DNA of 23,642 nucleotides from DATGZX01 sp035296965 (GTDB lineage: Bacteria > Planctomycetota > Planctomycetia > Gemmatales > Gemmataceae): NCBI GenBank assembly GCA_035296965.1, contig DATGZX010000201.1, positions 1 through 23,642 on the forward strand, given 5' to 3'. Positions 1 to 6,438 of this stretch are shown one piece after another (within the stretch, counting starts at the first letter, position 1; every line of letters begins with the position of its first letter). The position numbers were made by a program, and so were the translations under genes. The notes beneath the pieces were generated by a model. It was not told the origin of the DNA, did not search any database, and worked only from the letters and a program-made list of their open reading frames with translations.

Positions 1-2
1 TC

Positions 3-137
3 TCGACGGGCCCATTGGAAGGCACGAACACCAAGATCCAGCTCATGAAGCGCCAGGCCTATGGCTATCGCGATCACGAGTTCTTGAAGCTCAAAATCCT
101 GGGCCTCCATGAAACAAAATACGCATTAGTCGGATGA
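3..137 (+). CDS. ISL3-type transposase, C-terminal fragment (cut by window edge)
   Basis: The frame starting at base 3 is open from the window edge to TGA at 135-137 and gives the last 44 residues of a protein. It contains EGTNTKIQLMKRQAYGYRD, then a stretch rich in lysine and leucine, and ends TKYALVG. This matches the end of ISL3-family DDE transposases, where a conserved E-G-N-K-I-K-x-x-K-R-x-A-Y-G-x-R-D segment holds the final catalytic glutamate. The rest lies outside the window, so it is unknown whether the gene is intact. No convincing terminal inverted repeat was found between the stop and the next gene. The family call is from remembered motifs; confidence in 'transposase' is higher than in the exact family. 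Confidence 0.72.
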   Translation, partial: STGPLEGTNTKIQLMKRQAYGYRDHEFLKLKILGLHETKYALVG

Positions 138-210
138 GCCACTTCTCTCGATACAATCACAGTCATCAGATGCCGCAGCGAATCATCCTCGGCGTGAAAG
201 AAAGTCAACC

Positions 211-1362
211 ATGCGTATCGTCACTCTCGTCCTGGCAGCGAGCGTTCTCCTGGCATGCCGTTGGCCTGCATGTTCGGCCGCGGAGTCTGCCCGGCCGCCA
301 CTTTTGAAAGTCGAAGGCAAGCAGCTCAAAACGGCACAAGGGACAGTAGTGAGGTTACAAGGGGTCAATATCCCCAGCCTGGAATGGAGCCAGGGGGAAC
401 ACCTATTTCAATCCTTGGCTGCGGCCAGCGACGACTGGGGCGTGAATGTCATCCGCCTGCCCTTGTCGCAAGACCGCTGGTTCGGGCACACGAAAGAGAA
501 ACAGGACGGCGGCGTTTATTACCGCAATACAGTGCGCGAGTTTGTTCGGCAAGCCGCGGATAAGCGCTGTTACGTGATTCTCGACCTGCATTGGTCCAAT
601 GCCGGCAAGTGGGGCGAAAATATTGGTCAGCACCAGATGCCCGACGACAATAGCGCCACCTTCTGGAGCGACGTGGCCGCAGCCTATGCCAACGATCCAG
701 TGGTCCTGTTCGGTCTCTATAACGAGCCGCATCACGTCACGTGGCAAGTCTGGCGTGACGGCGGTAACGTGGTGGAAAAGAATACGAGGGCACCTGGCGG
801 TAAGCTGGAATATCACAGCCCCGGGCTGCAAAAGCTTCTTGAAGTCTGCCGAGCACAAGGAGCCAAGAACATCGTTTTGGCCGGCGGCCTCGATTGGGGC
901 TATGACCTATCGGGCGTGGCCAAGGGATTTGCCCTTTCCGACCCGAAAGGGAATGGAGTGCTCTACGATTCGCACATCTATCCCGTGAAGAAGAATCGAG
1001 ACACTTCAGTGACCGCCGTGGCTGACAAATACGCAGTCCTGGTCGGCGAGTTTGGCCCTGACCGGAGCGATCCGAAGGCCTTCGCTAACCAGATCCTGCA
1101 ATACGTCGACCAGCATCATTTGCACTGGACCGCCTGGTGCATGCATCCCGGCGCCAGACCTTGCTTGATCAAGGATTGGAAGTACACGCCCTCACCCTTT
1201 GGTGAGCCCGTAAAGGAGGCGTTGCGCGCCGCCGCGGCGAAGCGAACGACACCGCCTGGCCGATGCAATCACCAAGTAATGCCCGCAGCAGGTGTGAAAA
1301 GTTGCCTGGATGCATTACCAGGAGGACTTCCCAGGTTTGCTTGGTATGCCCTGGGAGCCTAG
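211..1362 (+). CDS. Secreted glycoside hydrolase family 5 (cellulase-like)
   Basis: The 383-residue protein starts with a signal peptide (residues 1-23, basic start, hydrophobic core, end near CSA-A). A TIM-barrel hydrolase domain follows, about 30-340. The GH5 hallmarks are visible: LYNEP at 169-173 with E172 as the predicted acid/base, HIYP at 255-258, and VGEFG at 278-282 with E280 as the predicted nucleophile. WTAWCM at 306-311 is probably in the substrate cleft. The expected activity is retaining hydrolysis of a beta-glucan or beta-mannan; the substrate cannot be read. ATG 211 is the natural start, directly before the signal peptide. A TACAAT box lies at 152-157. The last ~40 residues have no family character, and the stop codon (1360-1362) falls inside a hairpin, so the tail may have been altered by a repeat. 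It is convergent with the ThuA gene. Confidence 0.86.
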   Translation: MRIVTLVLAASVLLACRWPACSAAESARPPLLKVEGKQLKTAQGTVVRLQGVNIPSLEWSQGEHLFQSLAAASDDWGVNVIRLPLSQDRWFGHTKEKQDGGVYYRNTVREFVRQAADKRCYVILDLHWSNAGKWGENIGQHQMPDDNSATFWSDVAAAYANDPVVLFGLYNEPHHVTWQVWRDGGNVVEKNTRAPGGKLEYHSPGLQKLLEVCRAQGAKNIVLAGGLDWGYDLSGVAKGFALSDPKGNGVLYDSHIYPVKKNRDTSVTAVADKYAVLVGEFGPDRSDPKAFANQILQYVDQHHLHWTAWCMHPGARPCLIKDWKYTPSPFGEPVKEALRAAAAKRTTPPGRCNHQVMPAAGVKSCLDALPGGLPRFAWYALGA

Positions 1363-1399
1363 AATGCGCGGCCTTACGACGCCGTAAGGCCATTCTAGG
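1358..1399. repeat. Inverted repeat / terminator-like hairpin overlapping the GH5 stop
   Basis: The left arm is 1358-1377 and the right arm 1384-1399. CCTAGAAT pairs with ATTCTAGG and GGCCTTAC with GTAAGGCC, giving 16 perfect pairs with a 4-nt bulge (GCGC, left side) and a 6-nt loop. The TAG stop of the GH5 gene is in the left arm. There is no clear T-run after it, so it is not a textbook intrinsic terminator. It may be a small palindromic repeat. Confidence 0.7.
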
Positions 1400-1456
1400 T
1401 TACTTGCTTATGAAAACTCATAACGGTCGAGTCAAGTTTTTGGGAAGGGCCGAGGC

Positions 1457-1522
1457 GAGAGTAAGATGAAGAGTAGGATCAGGAAGAAGAGTAGGAGCAA
1501 GATTAAGAAGAAGATTAAGAGG
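1457..1522. repeat. Degenerate hexamer array, purine-rich
   Basis: Eleven consecutive six-base units fit the pattern R-R-G-A-K-N or close variants (AAGAGT, AGGATC, AAGATT, AAGAAG and similar). The + strand is almost pure purine with a pyrimidine roughly every sixth base. It lies in the gap between the convergent GH5 and ThuA genes. An ATG at 1466 opens a 21-codon frame ending at 1531 that would encode a Lys/Arg/Ser/Ile peptide; this probably follows from the repeat and is not a gene. The rest of the gap 1400-1609 shows nothing else coding. Confidence 0.7.
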
Positions 1523-1568
1523 TACAATTGAGACGGTTCACATCTTGATCTTTCTCTTCATTTCCCAT

Positions 1569-1601
1569 GACTAGTTGCTCTGCGGCGAAGCCTCGCTAGT
1601 C
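1569..1601 (-). terminator. Possible terminator hairpin after the ThuA gene
   Basis: GACTAG at 1569-1574 and CTAGTC at 1596-1601 form a 6-bp stem around a GC-rich middle that can pair further (GGC/GCC around TTCG). It begins nine bases past the stop of the minus-strand ThuA gene. No U-run follows, so this is a weak call. Confidence 0.3.
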
Positions 1602-1609
1602 TTCAACCT

Positions 1610-2551
1610 TCACTTATTGTTCGTGGCTGTCGGCGTCGCGTCCGCTTCCAGGTCGCCGAGTACGTACTGGATGCCGGCCAGGTAGTGCTTCAGCACTTGG
1701 GGATTGAAGTAAATCTCATCGCGGTGGCCGAGGGAACAGTAGAAGGTTTTCCCCTTGCCGTAGCGGCTGATCCAGCTAATTGCGTAAAGGCCGTCCTTGC
1801 GGCTTCCTTTCGACACGTTCATTCTGGCAGTGTCCAGGCTCAGGAGCATCTTGCGATCCGCCGGCAGCGCGGTGTCGTTGCGGAACTGATAGATTTCGTC
1901 AGTCACTTCGAAGCCATCGCTCGGGAACGATTCGTTGAGGGGATTGTTGGGGCTCAGGTTCTTCACCGGAACGGCCTGGTGCCAGGGATGACCGGCAAAG
2001 GCTCCGCCCATCATCGCGTTATATTCGCCCCAGTTATGGTAGGTATCCGTGGCGGAGTGCATGCCTGCGAGCCCCTTGCCGCCTTTCACAAAATCGACAA
2101 GACTTTGTTTGAGACGCGCTTCACGCTCCTGGGCAGCTTGTTTCTGTTGCGGGTCCTTCGGCATTTCCTTTGGATGGAAGATATCGCCCGTGGTATTGAG
2201 CATGATCACCGCGTCGAACTGCTTGAGCGATTCCGGCTCGAACCAGGCGTCGTCTTCACTGTAAACCACTTCGTAGGCCCCGGTCTTTCGGCCCATGACG
2301 GTGAGCGAGAAAACACCCACGGGGATCGAAGCGTGGCGGTAGCCGTTCGTCTTGCTGAAGATCAAGATTTTTCGCGGCTGCTTCGGCTGGGCGGGCGCCT
2401 TGTCGGGCAAGGCTGCTTCAATTTTCTTGACGATGTCGCGCTTGATGACGGGGATTGACGCAGCTTGTTGCGCGAAGGCCGGCCTGGCTGTCACACCAGC
2501 CAAAGCAAGCGCGGCGATGACCAGCAAGGATGGTACTGTCCGCTTGAGCAT
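1610..2551 (-). CDS. Secreted ThuA-domain protein (trehalose-utilisation-like)
   Basis: The protein of 313 residues has a signal peptide (about 1-27, ending near AFAQQ) and one ThuA domain, a class-I glutamine-amidotransferase-like fold. The family pattern is clear: KILIFSKTNGYRHASI at the first strand and helix, VIMLNTTGDIF in the middle, then GGKGLAGMHSATDTYHNW and MMGGAFAGHPWHQ. ThuA proteins are linked to disaccharide and sugar-ether metabolism, but the chemistry is not settled for most members; exported copies are very common in Planctomycetota. Two ATGs are possible, at 2557 and 2551. The second is preferred because GAGGA sits six bases before it, while it directly abuts the first. A promoter is proposed at 2632-2660. 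It forms no operon with neighbours and is convergent to GH5, suggesting a sugar-related role. Confidence 0.87.
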   Translation of the reverse strand: MLKRTVPSLLVIAALALAGVTARPAFAQQAASIPVIKRDIVKKIEAALPDKAPAQPKQPRKILIFSKTNGYRHASIPVGVFSLTVMGRKTGAYEVVYSEDDAWFEPESLKQFDAVIMLNTTGDIFHPKEMPKDPQQKQAAQEREARLKQSLVDFVKGGKGLAGMHSATDTYHNWGEYNAMMGGAFAGHPWHQAVPVKNLSPNNPLNESFPSDGFEVTDEIYQFRNDTALPADRKMLLSLDTARMNVSKGSRKDGLYAISWISRYGKGKTFYCSLGHRDEIYFNPQVLKHYLAGIQYVLGDLEADATPTATNNK

Positions 2552-2631
2552 ATGCATTCCTCATTCGAGAAGACCGGTGATCCCGGGTAGACTGCCAGTA
2601 TGTTGGCCTGGAGTTTGACTCTCGGGTCTCG

Positions 2632-2660
2632 ATTCTATGCTTCTGCGGAGGTAATCGCAA
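2632..2660 (-). promoter_or_regulatory. Sigma-70-like promoter for the ThuA gene
   Basis: Read on the minus strand: TTGCGA (2660-2655), a 17-base spacer, then TAGAAT (2637-2632). Each box agrees with the consensus at four or five positions. Transcription would start near 2625, leaving a leader of about 75 bases before the ATG at 2551. Confidence 0.45.
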
Positions 2661-2736
2661 GGATCTGATGAGATCGCCGTGGGAGACGGAATCGCGAGGA
2701 TGCGCGTCGAGGCGGACGCTGACGTCGGTCTTCTCG

Positions 2737-3126
2737 CTAACCATGCGAGCCGTTGGAGTTACCTGCCGGCTGAACCTGAGCCAGCAAAGTGTCGAGACCG
2801 GCGAGGGCGCTAGCCTGGGCCCAGGTCGTGCCCTGGCCCGCGGGTGCCGCGGAACGACTGGCCTTGCCCTTGGCAGCCCGCTTGCTTTGATACATCGATT
2901 CAAGGGTTGTAGCTGCGTTAAGCGCAGTATTCGCCGCGAACGAGATGGAAGTTAGGATCAAGGGTGTCTCTCGCAAGGGTGTCGCTTCTTCGATCGGAGC
3001 CGGATCTGCCTGACCTAAGAGCGTGTTGAAAAAGGGGTCAGACCCCCTGGAGAATCGAGGCAATCCGCCCATTTCTGAGGCACCAGGCTCTGCAGAACTC
3101 AAGGGGTCTGACCCCTTTTTCAACAC
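2737..3126 (-). CDS. Doubtful hypothetical ORF running through a palindromic element
   Basis: A 129-residue frame on the minus strand. Its first ~36 residues, with GSDPLS and GSDPFFNTL, are only a translation of the 29-bp inverted-repeat element at 3018-3131. The remainder (about residues 37-129) is rich in Ala, Ser, Thr and Gln, with a possible amphipathic helix (FAANTALNAATTLESMYQSK), and looks more protein-like than the frames opposite. If a real gene is here, it could start at the TTG near 2960, where GAGAG lies a few bases upstream. No family is recognised. The repeat may have landed in or upstream of an older small gene. It may equally be spurious. Confidence 0.25.
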   Translation of the reverse strand: MLKKGSDPLSSAEPGASEMGGLPRFSRGSDPFFNTLLGQADPAPIEEATPLRETPLILTSISFAANTALNAATTLESMYQSKRAAKGKASRSAAPAGQGTTWAQASALAGLDTLLAQVQPAGNSNGSHG

Positions 3127-3131
3127 GCTCT
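3018..3131. repeat. 114-bp foldback element with perfect 29-bp inverted repeats
   Basis: The left arm 3018-3046 and right arm 3103-3131 are exact reverse complements over 29 bases. The arms read inward from AGAGCGTGTTG through an A-run to the self-palindromic core GGGGTCAGACCCC. The 56-base centre is unpaired or weakly paired. The core motif with an A/T run resembles REP-type palindromes moved by RAYT/Y1 transposases; that link is my inference and no such gene is in the window. The element lies between the divergently oriented ThuA and alpha/beta-hydrolase genes. Confidence 0.85.
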
Positions 3132-3350
3132 AGAGGTTTCCTCGGCTCGGCGTCAATTCATCGGCGGTCCGTACCTCTGATCTTCATGCATAGTGAGTGC
3201 GCTTCATCCGCTCCCTTTCGCGGCGGCATGGATATAGCGATCCGGGCGGTAAATTGGAAGTTGCCTGCTTGGAAAGCGTACCGCTCACCTTGGTACAATC
3301 CTGGGACGAAGACGTTGCCTCTGGGCCCATTGGCCAGGAGGGAGGGCCGC

Positions 3351-4232
3351 TTGCTCGTAGATTTGGTACAGACCACCACTCGGGATGGACTGCAGCTCGA
3401 TGGCATTTTTCAATCTCCGGGCGCGGCCTCAGGCGGGGTTCTTCTCGAGGTTGAAGTCTTCTGCCTCCTTCATGGCACGGGAGGGAATTTTTACAGTTCC
3501 GCGCTCTTTGGCGAACTTGCCGAGCAATTGCTAGGGATCGGTTGCGCGGTTCTGCGCGTGAACACTCGCGGCCACGACGGCATCAGCACGGCTGCCACCG
3601 CGCGCGGCGGTAAACGTTTAGGAGCAGCGTATGAAACGATCGATGACGCGCGCCATGACCTGGCCGCGTGGATGGAGTGGTTGAAACAACAGGGAAGCCA
3701 GCGCATCGGAGTGATGGGACACAGCATGGGCGCCGTTAAGGCCATTTATTCCCTGGCCAGAGAGCCACAGTTAAGCCCGGTCTGCCTGGTCGCCCTGTCG
3801 CCACCCCGGCTCTCGTACCTGGCATTCTGTGCCGGCTCCGGGGCCACCCAATTCCTCGACTCATACTCTAGAGCGGAGCAGCTGGTGGCGAGCGGACAGC
3901 CGACGGCCCTGATGGAAGTCCAGACTCCCTTGCCTTACGTCACGACTGCTGCAGGGTACGTGGAGAAGTACGGGCCGGATGAAAGGTATAATCTCTTGCG
4001 CTCCCTGCCAGGCGTGAACTGCCCGACACTGGTTACTATTGGCAGTCGGGAAGCGGCAAGCAACATGGCGTTCCAGCGCTTGCCGGAAGACCTGGAAGCT
4101 CTATGCCGCCGGCAGCAGTCCTTGCACGTCGAGGTCATACCGGATGCCGACCATGCCTACACCGGCGTGCGAAGCCAGCTGTTTAGCCGGATCGTGGCGT
4201 GGCTGAGCCCGGCCGCCGGGAAATCGACGTGA
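3351..4232 (+). CDS. Alpha/beta-hydrolase (serine esterase-like)
   Basis: With a TTG start at 3351 the protein has 293 residues. Features are an oxyanion-type LLHGTGGN (39-46), VNTRGHDG in the next loop, the nucleophile elbow GHSMG (123-127, Ser125) and a C-terminal DADHAY with His268. The usual acid position after strand 7 reads TIGSREA, with Glu where Asp is usual. There is no signal peptide, so it is probably cytoplasmic. The substrate is unknown. The frame is open back to ATG 3186, but the extra 55 residues look non-coding. The TTG follows AGGAGGGAGG at 3338-3347, and a TACAAT box at 3294-3299 would start RNA downstream of both upstream ATGs. The N-terminus starts like family members (strand, then RDGLQLDG). 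Confidence 0.75.
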   Translation: MLVDLVQTTTRDGLQLDGIFQSPGAASGGVLLEVEVFCLLHGTGGNFYSSALFGELAEQLLGIGCAVLRVNTRGHDGISTAATARGGKRLGAAYETIDDARHDLAAWMEWLKQQGSQRIGVMGHSMGAVKAIYSLAREPQLSPVCLVALSPPRLSYLAFCAGSGATQFLDSYSRAEQLVASGQPTALMEVQTPLPYVTTAAGYVEKYGPDERYNLLRSLPGVNCPTLVTIGSREAASNMAFQRLPEDLEALCRRQQSLHVEVIPDADHAYTGVRSQLFSRIVAWLSPAAGKST

Positions 4233-4409
4233 TCGACATCCACGAGGGTGGCCGGAGGAATCCGCTGCCGGTAAATGTAAGGTTTTGCCAGGCATTTGCA
4301 ATTTACCTGGGAATTGCTTAAGCTTCGAAGATACCTCTGAACGAATGGTTCTTTTGCATTGTCCACTGGCGGTTGTACTCTCGCTACAGCTCTAAAGGGG
4401 GAAAACGGC

Positions 4410-4640
4410 GTGGCCAGCTTCATCCAGATCAAACGGCACGGTTCGAACGAGGAGTTCATTTCCGTCGAGAACATCTGCAGCGTCCACGTCGCGCGGGAAG
4501 GAGAGGGCGCCGCTCCCTTTGTTATGATCCACCTGTCAGGTGCGCCAACGCTCAAGCTGGAAGGACTGGAAGCAACCAAGTTCCTTGACATCTTCAATCA
4601 CAGCCCTGAATCGATCACTCTGCTGGCCGAGGCATCCTAG
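4410..4640 (+). CDS. Small beta-rich protein of unknown function
   Basis: With GTG at 4410 this is a 76-residue protein. AAAGGGGGA at 4395-4403 is a strong ribosome-binding site for this start. An ATG in frame at 4359 would add 17 residues of poor character. The pattern is short beta strands: FIQIKRHGSNEEFISVENICSVHV, then FVMIHLSGAPTLKLEG, then a C-terminal helix. This layout (strand, turn, x-F-I-x-x-E-x-I, strand, I-x-L-x-G, strand, helix) resembles FlbD-like and similar small proteins. That is a fold-level impression only and there are no flagellar genes nearby. The next gene on the same strand is 360 bases on, so they need not be co-transcribed. Confidence 0.6.
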   Translation: MASFIQIKRHGSNEEFISVENICSVHVAREGEGAAPFVMIHLSGAPTLKLEGLEATKFLDIFNHSPESITLLAEAS

Positions 4641-5001
4641 GACTTTTTTAGAACGCCCCTTGTGCGTCCTTTGGGAAGCTGCATGTTTCAGGTGCTCGAG
4701 GAGCGACAGGGCAAGCAAGCATGAATGCGACAATCTGCGCAGACGTGCGCCGCCGCCCTTCTTGTAGGCCGTACAATCCCCGATCACTCAATTGAACAAA
4801 GTGCACTACGGAACTCCGGTATTTAGCGCGCTATCTACATCTCGCCTGCCGCGCGGTCTAGCCTAATCTCCAATTGGATCAAACCTTTAAGAACCAACTC
4901 CTCATGGGACGCGGCCGTCCGCCTCGCGCGGCATCGGAGTTGCGTTGACAGGACCAGGGGTACCATGCGTCCAAACGCGGCTGGATGAATTGGAGAAGAC
5001 C
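4641..5001. other. Gap with no supported gene
   Basis: No frame here has a good ribosome-binding site and protein-like composition; the longest open frames are extensions or antisense of neighbours. It holds a TACAAT box at 4772-4777 without a clear -35 and a TACCAT at 4961-4966, 41 bases before the zinc-ribbon ATG. TTGACA at 4945-4950 is too close (10 bases) to pair with that box. Confidence 0.5.
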
Positions 5002-5259
5002 ATGCAAATCGAGTTGCATTGCCCCAGATGCGCCTGTCACTTTACTGCTCCGCCGGACACCCCCGGGTCGGAGATCCTCGACCGGATGATCGATGAAGGC
5101 CCGTGGTTTGCTCTGGGAGAAGGGGATACATTCGAGGACATGATTTTCGCCGCGCTAACCGCGCGCGGAAGGATCTGTTGCCCGGACTGCCGCGAAGCCG
5201 TTTGCGTGAGCGAAGAAACCCTGGGACAGATGGCCCGAGAGTATTCCTCTTGCTTATAG
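5002..5259 (+). CDS. Small zinc-ribbon protein
   Basis: An 85-residue protein with two Cys pairs, CPRC near residues 6-9 and a second group CCPDC near residues 61-65, which can bind one zinc as a ribbon. Between them is an acidic helical stretch (SEILDRMIDEG, GDTFEDMIFAAL). ATG 5002 is chosen because GGAGAAG lies three bases before it; a TTG at 4945 would add 19 unlikely residues. The first knuckle, CPRCACHFTAPPDTP, resembles planctomycete short zinc-ribbon proteins of unknown role. The function is unknown; it may be a regulator or a metal- or nucleic-acid-binding accessory protein. It stands alone, with the efflux genes starting 340 bases downstream. Confidence 0.65.
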   Translation: MQIELHCPRCACHFTAPPDTPGSEILDRMIDEGPWFALGEGDTFEDMIFAALTARGRICCPDCREAVCVSEETLGQMAREYSSCL

Positions 5260-5285
5260 GCCAAACTTCCTTTGTCTCCCTCCCC

Positions 5286-5317
5286 AGCCCACCCCCATTC
5301 GCTGACGGGGGCTTTGT
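5286..5317 (+). terminator. Possible terminator after the zinc-ribbon gene
   Basis: AG plus CCCCC (5286-5296, with a small bulge) can pair with GGGGGCT (5307-5313), followed by TTGTT. The stem is short and the T-run weak. Confidence 0.28.
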
Positions 5318-5319
5318 TC

Positions 5320-5397
5320 CTGCCGGCGTCTTGCTCCTTCCCGATGTCCCGTTCGTCACGTAAGGCGGGGAGGCGGAAGCGGCAAAGACGCCGGCAG
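5320..5397. repeat. Imperfect inverted repeat in the gap before the efflux genes
   Basis: CTGCCGGCGTCTTGC at 5320-5334 faces GCAAAGACGCCGGCAG at 5382-5397, paired throughout apart from one extra base. The whole gap 5260-5598 has no convincing gene; apart from this foldback and the palindrome at 5532-5555 nothing is seen. Confidence 0.55.
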
Positions 5398-5531
5398 CAA
5401 AATCTTCGTCCCGCCTTCTCTCCACCTTCCCGCGCGCAGGCGAGCTGGGGTTCCTGAAAATCTCGGCCGCACATTGCGCTAGCCAGCCATTCCGGTTTGC
5501 CAGTCCATTCCCTTCCATTTTCCGCTAAGCT

Positions 5532-5555
5532 AGTTAGTTCGACAACGAATTAACT
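5532..5555. promoter_or_regulatory. Operator-like palindrome upstream of the efflux ATPase
   Basis: AGTTAGTTCG (5532-5541) and CGAATTAACT (5546-5555) are inverted with nine of ten positions matching and a 4-base centre. It ends 43 bases before the ATG of the MacB-type ATPase. The size and position fit a TetR-type or similar dimer site. The regulator is not in the window. Confidence 0.4.
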
Positions 5556-5598
5556 CCTGGATGCCAAAATACGCGCCGGAACCACGACGGAGGCTCTG

Positions 5599-6366
5599 AT
5601 GGCTTTGATCGAGTTGCACGCCATTCGCAAGATCTACGACCTGGGCGAAGTGAAGGTCGAGGCCTTGTGCGGCGTCTCCCTGACGATTGAAAAAGGAGAG
5701 TACGTCGCGCTGATGGGACCGTCGGGATCGGGCAAGTCCACTCTGATGAATACGCTAGGATGCCTGGATCGCCCGACAAGCGGCAGCTACAGGCTGGCAG
5801 GCGAAGAGATCGCCTCCATGTCCAGTGACGAACGCGCGCGGATTCGCAATCGACACATCGGCTTTGTTTTTCAAAGCTTTAATCTACTCTCGCGGACCTC
5901 GGCCATCGAGAACGTCGAGCTGCCTCTCCTGTACGCTACGCGCATGTCCATGCGCCAAAGACGCGAGCGCGCGATCGACAAGTTGAAAATGGTGGGGCTT
6001 GGTTCGCGGCTGCACCATTTCCCCAACCAGCTCTCCGGCGGCCAGCAGCAGCGCGTGGCCATCGCGCGAGCCTTCGTCACCGGACCCTCCATCCTCCTGG
6101 CAGATGAGCCTACCGGCAACCTGGACACCCGGACTAGCAGAGAAATCATGGAATTATTCCGGGAACTCAATGAAAAGAGCGGCATAACCGTGATTCTTGT
6201 TACGCATGACCAGGTCATTGCCCGCAATGCCCGACGCGTCGTCGTCCTGCGCGACGGTCTCATTGTGCAGGATACAACGGACTTCCGGCTGGCCATCCAA
6301 TCCTTGCATTCGGAAGATCCGGCAGAATCCGAAGTTCTGGAAGTGCAGCTGGGTGAAAACGCATGA
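5599..6366 (+). CDS. MacB/LolD-type ABC transporter ATPase
   Basis: The 255-residue protein is a single nucleotide-binding domain. Visible motifs are Walker A GPSGSGKST (40-48), Q-loop FVFQSFN (Gln92), signature LSGGQQQR (145-152), Walker B with the MacB/LolD-type ILLADEPTGNLD (165-176) and H-loop THD (His203). It would power an FtsX-fold permease, most likely the one at 8663-9904. It ends soon after the domain and has no transmembrane part, unlike E. coli MacB, in which ATPase and membrane domains are one chain. GGAGG seven bases before ATG 5599 supports the start. The TolC-type gene follows 72 bases later on the same strand, so they probably share a transcript. A palindrome at 5532-5555 may regulate it. 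Confidence 0.9.
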   Translation: MALIELHAIRKIYDLGEVKVEALCGVSLTIEKGEYVALMGPSGSGKSTLMNTLGCLDRPTSGSYRLAGEEIASMSSDERARIRNRHIGFVFQSFNLLSRTSAIENVELPLLYATRMSMRQRRERAIDKLKMVGLGSRLHHFPNQLSGGQQQRVAIARAFVTGPSILLADEPTGNLDTRTSREIMELFRELNEKSGITVILVTHDQVIARNARRVVVLRDGLIVQDTTDFRLAIQSLHSEDPAESEVLEVQLGENA

Positions 6367-6438
6367 TGTTGGCGCGCCCTGCGGGCCGAATCTATTGCAG
6401 AACCGCTACGCCCTTCCCCTGCGCAAGGATCCGTCTAA

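Noticed and set aside
1466..1531. 21-residue Lys/Arg-rich peptide
   Set aside because: It is a direct product of the hexamer array with no good ribosome-binding site.
1685..2458. 257-residue open frame on the plus strand
   Set aside because: It is antisense to the ThuA gene, which has a signal peptide, domain motifs and a promoter.
3018..3131. CRISPR-like or attachment-site reading of the 29-bp arms
   Set aside because: There are only two inverted copies, no spacers, no cas genes and no integrase.
4945..4966. TTGACA with TACCAT as a promoter
   Set aside because: The spacing of 10 bases is too short for a sigma-70 promoter.
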